64,000 nt of DNA from Cryptosporangium minutisporangium. GTDB lineage: Bacteria > Actinomycetota > Actinomycetes > Mycobacteriales > Cryptosporangiaceae. The DNA lies in NCBI RefSeq assembly GCF_039536245.1, contig NZ_BAAAYN010000026.1:94088-158087 (forward strand), read 5' to 3'. A program made the position numbers and the translations under genes. A model generated the notes under the pieces. The model was given only the letters and a program-made list of their open reading frames with translations. It searched no databases and was not told where the DNA came from. Of the stretch, positions 44,924-52,024 are shown in pieces; position 1 is the first letter of the stretch; each line of letters begins with the position of its first letter.

Positions 44924-45733
44924 ATGGTGAACCGTCGGGAGCGCGTCCGGGCGGCGACGGTCCAGGAAATTAAGGACGTGGCGCGGAGGCAGCTGGTCGG
45001 CGACGGGCCATCAGCGGTCTCGTTGCGGGCCATCGCCCGAGAGATGGGAATGACCGCACCGGCTTTGTACCGGTACTTCCCCAGTTTTGATCATCTAGTG
45101 CAGTCGTTGGTGACCGATCTGTCGACGGAGCTGTGCGCGGCCGTGGAGCACGCCCGCGACCTGGCGTCGCCGGACGACGCCGGCGCGCGGCTGCTGGCGG
45201 TGTGTCGGGCGTTCCGTGCCTGGTCGGTCGGTCACCCGGCGGAGTTCGGGTTGATCTTCGGCGCGCCGACGCCGGGGTACGGCACCCCGGCCTACGGGGC
45301 CGGCCCGAGCGGGCTGACGCCGACGCAGACCAGCCGGGCGGCGGCGAGCGACTCGGTCGGTTCGGACGGGGACGAGAGTGCGCCCGCGGCCGAGCGGCTG
45401 GACAACGGGGGTGCGCGGTTCGGCCGGCTGTTCCTGTCGGCCTTCGCGGACGTCTGGCGGGAGCGTCGATTCCCGACTCCGGACGCGGACGACCTGCCCC
45501 CGCGCCTCACCGAGCAGCTGGCGGCCTACCGTCAGCGGCTGGGCAGCACGCTCCCGCTGGGTGCGCTCGCGGTGGTGTTCGGCTGCTGGATGCGGCTCTA
45601 CGGACTGGTCAGCCTCGAGGTCTTCAACCACATGAGCTTCGCGCTCGAGGACCCCGAGCCGTTCTTCGAGGGAGAGTTGGCGGAGATCGCGGCACGGCTG
45701 GGCATCACCGACGTCGAGCCGGCCCTACACTGA
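44924..45733 (+). CDS. TetR-family transcriptional regulator
   Basis: 269 aa from the ATG at 44924 (GGAG 11 bases before; a GTG directly in front at 44921 and one at 44915 are alternatives). The N-terminal helix-turn-helix reads AIAREMGMTAPALYRYFPSF near 43-62, a textbook TetR HTH. The C-terminal ligand domain is of the TetR_C_25-like type (VCRAFRAWSVGHPAEFGLIFG), with a disordered Ser/Asp-rich insert near 115-150. Ligand and targets unknown; divergent from dxr, so control of dxr is possible but not shown. Confidence 0.9.
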   Translation: MVNRRERVRAATVQEIKDVARRQLVGDGPSAVSLRAIAREMGMTAPALYRYFPSFDHLVQSLVTDLSTELCAAVEHARDLASPDDAGARLLAVCRAFRAWSVGHPAEFGLIFGAPTPGYGTPAYGAGPSGLTPTQTSRAAASDSVGSDGDESAPAAERLDNGGARFGRLFLSAFADVWRERRFPTPDADDLPPRLTEQLAAYRQRLGSTLPLGALAVVFGCWMRLYGLVSLEVFNHMSFALEDPEPFFEGELAEIAARLGITDVEPALH

Positions 45734-45807
45734 CCGCTTTCCACGCTCCGTCGGAGCGTGTCGGTGCGGAACCGGGCCGCACCGGGGTCCGTCTTGTCTC
45801 CAGTGAA

Positions 45808-45870
45808 CTCTTTTCGACCGGCGGCTGCCGAGGTCGCTCGACCGCGAGGGTAGGTCGGAGGTCGAAAGAG
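45808..45870 (+). repeat. Palindromic element between TetR and EAL genes (repeat family B)
   Basis: CTCTTTTCGACC (45808-45819) is nearly complementary to GGTCGAAAGAG (45860-45870; one extra T). The interior TTCGACCGGC followed by CGAGGTCGCTCGA matches the element at 40.77 kb. It could terminate the TetR transcript. Confidence 0.6.
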
Positions 45871-45905
45871 CTCCTGAGCTCCAGCCCGGAGGGGAGCGCA
45901 CGCCG

Positions 45906-47372
45906 GTGAACCTGCGCGCCGCGGACCTCGGATGCGGCCACGCGGCCGTGCTCCGAGGAGCCGCCGGTCCGGTTACGACCGTGCCGACCAGCAGTTCGGC
46001 GCAGCCCCACACTCCGGCGCCTCGGCGCCGGAGTGGCCGGCGTCCGGGTCCGGCGGACGTCCGGCGGCTGCTGGCCGACGCACCCGGTGACGGCGACCGA
46101 GGGCCCCAGGTCTACGCCCAACCGATCCTCGACCTGGTGTCGGGCGCGTTGAGCGGCTACGAGGCGCTCGCCCGGTTCCGACGTTTCCCGGCGGCAACGC
46201 CGGACGACTGGTTCGCCGCCGCCCACCGGGCCGGCATCGGCGCCCAGTTGGAGGCCTACACCGTCGGCAAAGCGCTCGAACTGGGTGCGCGGCGTCCGGC
46301 GGGAACCGTGTTGTCGGTGAACGTGAGCCCGAGCGTCATCGACTCACCGGAACTGCAGGCGGTCCTGCCGGACGACCTGACCGGTCTGCAGTTCGAGGTC
46401 ACCGAGCACGAACTGGCCCACGACGGCGTCGAGTTGCTCGCCGCGCTGGACCGGCTTCGCCGTCGGGGTGCGCGGATCGCGGTGGACGACGTCGGCGCGG
46501 GCTTCGCCGGCTTCAAGCGGCTGGTCACGGTGGCGCCGGACGTCCTCAAGCTCGACCGGACGGTGGTCGCCGGGGTCAGCCGGGAGCCACGCAAAGTGGC
46601 GCTGGTCGAGGCGATCGTGCACTTCGGGGCACGAACCGGTGCCCGGGTGTGCGCGGAGGGCCTGGAGACCGTCGAGGATCTCGCGGCGGTGACGGATCTC
46701 GCGGTCGGGCTCGGGCAGGGCTGGCTGATCGGACGCCCGACCGCGGAGTTCGCGGCCGTCGACCCGGTCGCCAGACAGGCGTGGACGGCGGGTCAACCGG
46801 GCGCAGGCCGGGCACCCGGCCTGCGCCCGAGACAACTGCCCGACCTCGCCGAGGTGCTGGAGAGCCTCGCCGAGGTCCGGACGCTCGACGCGGCCGCCGC
46901 CGTTCTCGCCGGCGCCGCGACGCTGCTGGGGTGCCAGGCCATCGGGCTGGCGGTGCTGGAGCCGGCCGCCTCCGCAGCCGATCAGCCCCTGCTACGCCTG
47001 CTGACGCCGGAGGGTGCGCCGGATCCCCACGCCGATCGTCCGGGCGGGCCGGGGTGGCCGTGGCCGCTACGGCGGGCGCCGATCGCACAGCAGGTCGTGG
47101 AGGAGCGAGCGGTCGGTCAGGTGCTCGCCAGTGCCGTCGCGCCGGACACCGCGGAGTGCACCTGGCTCACCGCCACCGGAACTCGGTCGATGGTGCTCTT
47201 CCCGCTGGTGTCGGCGGGGCGCGCGGTGGGTCTGCTGGTCTGCGGACGGCGCCACGAACATCCCTGGAGCCGAGCGGAGCTGCGCCCGGCGCGGACCGTC
47301 GCCGCAGCCGCCGGTGCGGTGGTCGCCGCGCTCACGCCTCCCGGATGCCCCACGGAGAACCGTAGGCAGTGA
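45906..47372 (+). CDS. EAL-domain c-di-GMP phosphodiesterase with C-terminal GAF
   Basis: 488 aa, no membrane segment. The EAL domain (about 65-300) keeps the catalytic set: EAL at 86-88 in GYEALARF, Asn in SVNVSPS, Glu in FEVTEHEL, the DD pair in AVDDVGAGF, Lys in VLKLDRT, Glu in CAEGLET and the GQG loop. This should hydrolyse cyclic di-GMP. A GAF-like domain follows (about 325-480), with FPLVSAGRAVGLLVCG near its end, probably sensory. No GGDEF partner is fused. GTG start 45906. The 3' end overlaps the convergent saccharopine dehydrogenase gene by 41 bp. Confidence 0.9.
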   Translation: MNLRAADLGCGHAAVLRGAAGPVTTVPTSSSAQPHTPAPRRRSGRRPGPADVRRLLADAPGDGDRGPQVYAQPILDLVSGALSGYEALARFRRFPAATPDDWFAAAHRAGIGAQLEAYTVGKALELGARRPAGTVLSVNVSPSVIDSPELQAVLPDDLTGLQFEVTEHELAHDGVELLAALDRLRRRGARIAVDDVGAGFAGFKRLVTVAPDVLKLDRTVVAGVSREPRKVALVEAIVHFGARTGARVCAEGLETVEDLAAVTDLAVGLGQGWLIGRPTAEFAAVDPVARQAWTAGQPGAGRAPGLRPRQLPDLAEVLESLAEVRTLDAAAAVLAGAATLLGCQAIGLAVLEPAASAADQPLLRLLTPEGAPDPHADRPGGPGWPWPLRRAPIAQQVVEERAVGQVLASAVAPDTAECTWLTATGTRSMVLFPLVSAGRAVGLLVCGRRHEHPWSRAELRPARTVAAAAGAVVAALTPPGCPTENRRQ

Positions 47373-48546
47373 GCAGGTCGAGGAACGGCACCGCGTCGAA
47401 CGCCTCGGGGCCGAGGACGCCGGTCCCCGACCAGACCCCCGACGCCAATAGCTCCAGCGCGACCACCGGGTTGACCGCGGTCTGCCAGACCACGGCCTGC
47501 GCCCCGTACTCCGCCATCGTCCAAGCGTTGTCGACGACGTGGTGCAGGTACACCTCGCGTGGACGCCCGTCGACGCCGGTGCCGGTCACCCAGGTACCGG
47601 CGCAGGTCTTGCCGCTCATCCGGTCGCCGAGCGTCGCCGGGTCGGGCAGGCAGGCCGCGACGACGTCCCGCGGCGAGACCTCGACACCCCCGACCCGCAC
47701 CGGGGTCGTCCGGTCGAGCCCGAGCTGATGGAGCGTCTTGAGGACGCCGATGAACTCCGCACCGAGCCCGTACTTGAACGTCACTCGCTTCGCCCCGACC
47801 CAGCGCGGGATGAGCAGGACTTCTTCGTGCTCGACGTTCACGCACTCCACCGGGCCGATGTCGGCCGGGAAGTCGAAGATCTCCGGCTCGCTGAACGGCT
47901 CGGTGGTGAACCAGCCCCGACCGGCCTCGTAGACGACCGGGGGGTTGAGGCACTCCTCGATCGTCGTCCAGATGGAGAACGAGGGCGCGAAGATCGGCTC
48001 GCCGTCGTCGCCGGTCACCACCAGGTTCGCGCCGTCCCGAATCCCGATCTCGTCGATCTCGCTGAAGAGGTGGTCGGCGGCGTACCGCGCGAACACGTCG
48101 GAGAGCCCGGGCTCGACGCCCATGCCGACCAGCGCGAGCCGCCCGGCGTCCTTCCAGGCCGGTTCGGCGGCGAACTGGGCCTCCCCCAGCGCGGTACCGA
48201 CCTGCCGGTACGGCTCGGTCGGGTGCGGCGCGGAGAGCGACATCGCCATGTCGAGGTAGTCGACGCCGGCGCTCTGGGCGGCGGCGAAAATCGGAAGCAC
48301 GAAGCGGGGGTCGACGGCGTTGAGCACGTGGGTGATCCGGTGCTCGGCGATCAGGGCCTCGATCGCGGCCTGGTCCGAGGCGTCGACGGCGGCGGCCGCG
48401 AAACGGGGGTCGGCCGCGGGCAGGGCCCGGGCGGCCCGCGCTGGGTCGTAGTCGGCGACCACCATCGCCTCGAAGAACTCCCGGCGGGCGGCGATCGCGG
48501 CGACCGCGCTGCCCACTCCACCCGCTCCGACCACTAATACGCGCAT
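47332..48546 (-). CDS. Saccharopine dehydrogenase-like reductase
   Basis: 404 aa from the ATG at 48546 (GGGGAGG ten bases upstream). The dinucleotide loop VVGAGGVGSAVAAIAA starts at residue 5, followed by a Rossmann beta-strand ending VVADYDP. The catalytic domain contains GVEPGLSDVFARYAADH, common to the carboxynorspermidine/saccharopine reductase branch. Those enzymes condense an aldehyde with an amino acid; the substrate here is unknown. It reads convergently into the EAL gene, with a 41-bp overlap of coding ends. Confidence 0.88.
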   Translation of the reverse strand: MRVLVVGAGGVGSAVAAIAARREFFEAMVVADYDPARAARALPAADPRFAAAAVDASDQAAIEALIAEHRITHVLNAVDPRFVLPIFAAAQSAGVDYLDMAMSLSAPHPTEPYRQVGTALGEAQFAAEPAWKDAGRLALVGMGVEPGLSDVFARYAADHLFSEIDEIGIRDGANLVVTGDDGEPIFAPSFSIWTTIEECLNPPVVYEAGRGWFTTEPFSEPEIFDFPADIGPVECVNVEHEEVLLIPRWVGAKRVTFKYGLGAEFIGVLKTLHQLGLDRTTPVRVGGVEVSPRDVVAACLPDPATLGDRMSGKTCAGTWVTGTGVDGRPREVYLHHVVDNAWTMAEYGAQAVVWQTAVNPVVALELLASGVWSGTGVLGPEAFDAVPFLDLLTAYGSPWGIREA

Positions 48547-48677
48547 GTCGCTCAGCCTCCCCAGGCATCGCTCGCCACGATAACCGTGGCGCCGAACACC
48601 TGTCACCACCGCTTGCGCATGTATCTGCCGCGAACACCGCAGATTCCGTACCGCATGGGTAGTCCACGAGGAGCGGG

Positions 48678-49073
48678 TCAGGCGGTGGTGAGCACCAGCT
48701 CGTGGTCGGGAGGCACCGCGCCGACCAGCGTGCGGAACGCCCCGAACTCGTGCTGCTCCGCCGCGCTCTCCGCGTACGGCGAGATCCGGCTCAGCTCGGT
48801 GACGGCCATCCGGATCTCCAACGGGCCGAACACCACGTCGCCCTCCGCGGACCACAGTGCGTCCAGCGTCCGCGTCCACCCCTCGGGGACGCGCCCGAGC
48901 ACCGTGAAGAAGTCGGGCCCGAGGACGAGCGCGGGCTCCTCCGTCGCCGACGGCTTGCGTCGGAACAGGCCGGCCAGCCCACCCTTCCGCACCGGCCGGA
49001 CAGCGACGCTCAGCCGCCGGCCGGTCGGCCCCGGAGGATCAGCCGGTAGATCGCCGTCGGAGGGAGCAGCCAC
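48678..49073 (-). CDS. Unknown protein coupled to the MBL-Rieske gene
   Basis: 131 aa, not recognised. Pro/Gly-rich N-terminus (1-25), a basic patch GLAGLFRRKP near 33-42, then an acidic alpha/beta-looking part without signal peptide or membrane segment. The GTG start follows the stop of the MBL-Rieske gene directly (TGAGTG), so the two are translated together. Regular codon use suggests a real gene. Role probably related to its upstream partner. Confidence 0.65.
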   Translation of the reverse strand: MAAPSDGDLPADPPGPTGRRLSVAVRPVRKGGLAGLFRRKPSATEEPALVLGPDFFTVLGRVPEGWTRTLDALWSAEGDVVFGPLEIRMAVTELSRISPYAESAAEQHEFGAFRTLVGAVPPDHELVLTTA

Positions 49074-50627
49074 TCAGGCCTGCGCCGCCGCGGTCTCTCC
49101 CGCCGGGCTGCTCCGCAGGGGATGCCCGACCGACGTGAGACACGAGCCGTCCTTCAAACGCCACTTCCACCCGTGCATCTGGCAGGTGAGGACGCCGTCC
49201 TCCACTTTCCCGAACCGCTGCAGGTCGGCCTTCAGGTGCGGGCACCGCCGCTGCACCACCCAGCCGTCGAGCTCGGTGTCCTCGTCGTCGGTGCTCTGCT
49301 CGGCGTACCAGCCCTCGGCGTAGTTGAGGCGCTCCTCACCGAGGCACTTGAAGAACGCGTAGACGAACTCGTTGTACGGGCCGACCCGTGCCGCCGAGAA
49401 CCGGCACGAGAGGAACAGGCTGTTCACCCAGTCGATCTCGTGGATCGCGACCAGGTGCTCCAGCAGTTCCCGCGGAGCCGAGAAGCGGTACCGCGCCCGC
49501 TCCCCGTCCCACGCCCGGAACTCCCGCGCCACGAAGTCGAGCACCATGTCGACGTCGCCGCGCTCGGCGTCGACCGCGGTGAGCCGCACCGGGCCGTTGA
49601 TGCCCTCGGCCATCTTGTCGGCCTGCCGCATCAGCGGCTCGATCCACTCCTTGAGCGCGGGCAGCAGGTCGATCTCCGGGTGCGCCCAGCTCGCCTTCTC
49701 GGCCTCGAGCACGTCCTTCTTGCGTGCCGCGTAGGCCCGCAGGTACGGCTCCTTGTTCTCGCCGAACACCGTCGCCGGGTCGTACGGGTGAGCGACCGGA
49801 GCGCCGTCGGCGGCGAAGTCGCAGACCGACCCGGGCAGCAGCAGCCGCCCGTTGTCGTAGCCCTTCTCCGCCATGTGGTCGAGGAAGACCTGCTGGTCGG
49901 GGAAGATGTTGCCGGGATCGGTGCCGAGGTCGTTGAACTGCCAGAGCTGCTCGTCGAGGAAGCACGGCGGCCCCGCGATCGGCACGACCCAGGTGGCCTT
50001 GAGGTCGTCGATGTACCGGATCGTCCGGTCGAACTGACGCGCCCGCTTCTGTTCGCCGAAGACCTGCTTGGCGTGGTCGGTGAGCTCGTACACCATCGGG
50101 TACCAGATTGCCCCGGAGTACTGCAGCATGTGGATGTCGACGTGGCCGAGCTCGGCGAACGCCGACAGCTCGGTGGGTCGGGCGTCGTTCTGGTTCAGCA
50201 GCTTCGTCGTGCCGTCGTCGAGCCAGAGCGACGAGTCACCGATCGGCCCGTCGGTCGGCGAGATCAGCGCCTGGATCATCACCTTCAGACCGTCGAGGTC
50301 GTGGACCACACCGTTGGTCGTCCGGAAGATCTTCGTGAAGCCCAGGTCGCGCAGGGCGTCGTGGAGCTCGTCGGTGGGGTACTCCGGCAGCAGCACGGTG
50401 GCCGACTTGGAGATCCGCTTCAGGTTCTCCGGGTCGTAGTGGTCGCGGTGCAGGTGCGACACGTAGAGGTAGTCGACCTTGCCGATCTCGTCCCAGTCGA
50501 GCTCGGAGTTGTCCGGGAACGGGAACCACGACCCGAAGTACGCCGGGTTAACCCACGGATCGCAGAGCACACTGCCGTGAGCGGTCTCGATCAGGGCACT
50601 CGCGTGGCCCAGGCCCGTCACTCGCAC
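49074..50627 (-). CDS. MBL-fold hydrolase fused to a C-terminal Rieske domain
   Basis: 517 aa. The N-terminal metallo-beta-lactamase fold has SHLHRDHYDP near 57-66 (the HxHxDH metal motif) and IQALISPTDG further on. The C-terminal Rieske domain has C-P-H in RRCPHLKADL and C-x2-H in LTCQMHGWKW, the full ligand set for a [2Fe-2S] cluster. The layout recalls CMP-N-acetylneuraminate hydroxylase-type and UlaG-type proteins, and suggests a redox-dependent hydrolase or oxygenase on a cyclic or sugar-nucleotide substrate. Start GTG 50627. Substrate unknown. Confidence 0.85.
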   Translation of the reverse strand: MRVTGLGHASALIETAHGSVLCDPWVNPAYFGSWFPFPDNSELDWDEIGKVDYLYVSHLHRDHYDPENLKRISKSATVLLPEYPTDELHDALRDLGFTKIFRTTNGVVHDLDGLKVMIQALISPTDGPIGDSSLWLDDGTTKLLNQNDARPTELSAFAELGHVDIHMLQYSGAIWYPMVYELTDHAKQVFGEQKRARQFDRTIRYIDDLKATWVVPIAGPPCFLDEQLWQFNDLGTDPGNIFPDQQVFLDHMAEKGYDNGRLLLPGSVCDFAADGAPVAHPYDPATVFGENKEPYLRAYAARKKDVLEAEKASWAHPEIDLLPALKEWIEPLMRQADKMAEGINGPVRLTAVDAERGDVDMVLDFVAREFRAWDGERARYRFSAPRELLEHLVAIHEIDWVNSLFLSCRFSAARVGPYNEFVYAFFKCLGEERLNYAEGWYAEQSTDDEDTELDGWVVQRRCPHLKADLQRFGKVEDGVLTCQMHGWKWRLKDGSCLTSVGHPLRSSPAGETAAAQA

Positions 50628-50704
50628 AGCGTTCCGACCCTCCCGCGGCGAGCGACGTCGCCACCATCAACCGACTCCTGTTCGGCCTCCTACCGTAGCC
50701 GTGA

Positions 50705-50770
50705 GGTGGTGTTCCCGAAAAACCAGCGCTCGCGGCGGGCGGAGGGGGGCGGTCTTCCCGGAAAGCCGCC
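50705..50770. repeat. Two degenerate copies of repeat family A
   Basis: GGTGGTGTTCCCGAAAA at 50705-50721, then GGCGGTCTTCCCGGAAA starting at 50748 and closing with CCGCC at 50770, so the second copy is itself a small palindrome. Both match the arm of the 3.0-kb element. They occupy the divergent gap (50628-50801) between the MBL-Rieske and methyltransferase genes. Confidence 0.65.
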
Positions 50771-50801
50771 GCACGGTCGCCTCCACTAGGGTGGAGTCAC
50801 T

Positions 50802-51407
50802 GTGGGGGAGCATTACTTTTCGTCCGAACCGACCGCCGCGAGCGCGCCGCGCCGCGTGCGGCTGGCTCTGCGGGACGTACAGGTCGGCCTGGCCACCGAC
50901 AGCGGCGTCTTCTCCCCCACCGCCGTCGACGCCGGCACGCTCGTCCTGCTGGAGACCGTGCCGCCTCCGCCGTCCACCGGCGACCTGCTCGATCTCGGCT
51001 GCGGCTACGGGCCGATCACGATCACGCTGGCCCGGCGCGCCCCAGACGCCACGGTCTGGGGGGTCGACGTCAACGAGCGCGCCCGCGAGCTGGCCAGGAC
51101 CAACGCCGCGAGCGCCGGCTGCGCGGGCGTCCGCATCGAAGCGCCGGACGACGTTCCGGACACGGTGCGCTTCGCCACCATCTGGTCGAACCCGCCGATC
51201 AAAGTGGGCAAGGGCGTGCTGCACGGCATGCTCCGGCAGTGGCTGCCGCGCCTCACCGCGGACGGCGTGGCGTACCTCGTCGTCCAACGGCATCTCGGCG
51301 CGGACTCGCTGCACCGCTGGCTGGACACCGAGGGATTCCCGACCGAGCGGCTAGCCTCTCGCAAGGGATATCGAATCCTGACCGTTCGAGCGAAAGAAGC
51401 CTCGTGA
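50802..51407 (+). CDS. RsmC-type class I methyltransferase
   Basis: 201 aa. SAM loop DLGCGYGPITITLA near 63-76 and the catalytic NPPIKVGK near 130-137, the NPP[FYIW] signature of amino-N-methyltransferases acting on nucleic acid bases. Resembles the C-terminal, catalytic half of RsmC/RlmG, without their N-terminal pseudo-domain, so the target is probably a guanine in rRNA. GTG start 50802; a TAGGGT ten bases earlier suggests an almost leaderless message. Its stop overlaps the next RNA methyltransferase gene (GTGA). Confidence 0.87.
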   Translation: MGEHYFSSEPTAASAPRRVRLALRDVQVGLATDSGVFSPTAVDAGTLVLLETVPPPPSTGDLLDLGCGYGPITITLARRAPDATVWGVDVNERARELARTNAASAGCAGVRIEAPDDVPDTVRFATIWSNPPIKVGKGVLHGMLRQWLPRLTADGVAYLVVQRHLGADSLHRWLDTEGFPTERLASRKGYRILTVRAKEAS

Positions 51408-52024
51408 CCCGCCCCATCCACCAGCTCCGCGGTACCGAGCTCAAGCGGCTGCACCGCACCTGGCGCCGCCGCAGCGACAGCCGGCTCGCGCTGCTGCTGG
51501 ACGACGTCGGCAACCCGTACAACGTCGGCTCGATCACCCGGTCGGCGGCGGCGTTCGGCGTCGATCACCTCTATCTGTCCGGTTCGTCGGTGTCGCCGCG
51601 GGCGCCGAAGGCGGCCAAGACCGCGCTCGGCACCGACCGGTACCTGCAGTGGTCCGAACACGCCACGATCACCGAGGCGATCACCGCTGCCCGTGCGGAC
51701 GGCTACCGGGTCGTGGGGATCGAGCTCGCCGATCCAGCTGCACCGCTGGCCGACCTGAAGCTGGCCGCAGACGTCTGCCTGGTGCTCGGGCACGAGGAGC
51801 GTGGCATCTCGGCGACCGGCCTGGCCGAGTGCGACGCCATCGGCTACGTGCCGCTGATCGGACGGGTGGGCTCGCTCAACGTCGCGACCGCGGCGGCGAT
51901 CGCCTGCTACGAGGTGCGGCGGCAAGGCTGGGCCGAGAGCGGCGCCGACGACCAGGACGGGGCCGACCAGGACGGGGCCGACCAGGACGAGGCCGACCAG
52001 GACGAGGGCGACGACCTCGGATGA
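51404..52024 (+). CDS. TrmH/SpoU-family RNA 2'-O-methyltransferase with acidic repeat tail
   Basis: 206 aa from the GTG at 51404. SPOUT motifs are all present: motif 1 in LLDDVGNPYNVGSITRSA, motif 2 in CLVLGHEERGIS, motif 3 in IGRVGSLNVATAAAIACYE. It methylates a ribose in tRNA or rRNA; TrmH itself modifies G18. The core lacks an N-terminal substrate domain. The last 25 residues are an acidic tail of DQDGA/DQDEA units encoded by four 15-bp repeats. The stop overlaps the GH9 gene start (ATGA), an odd pairing. Confidence 0.88.
   Translation: MTRPIHQLRGTELKRLHRTWRRRSDSRLALLLDDVGNPYNVGSITRSAAAFGVDHLYLSGSSVSPRAPKAAKTALGTDRYLQWSEHATITEAITAARADGYRVVGIELADPAAPLADLKLAADVCLVLGHEERGISATGLAECDAIGYVPLIGRVGSLNVATAAAIACYEVRRQGWAESGADDQDGADQDGADQDEADQDEGDDLG
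51950..52009 (+). repeat. Four 15-bp in-frame tandem repeats (TrmH tail)
   Basis: Units at 51950, 51965, 51980 and 51995. The first two are identical (GACCAGGACGGGGCC); the third and fourth differ at one and two bases. Encodes Asp-Gln-Asp-Gly/Glu-Ala units. Confidence 0.9.
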
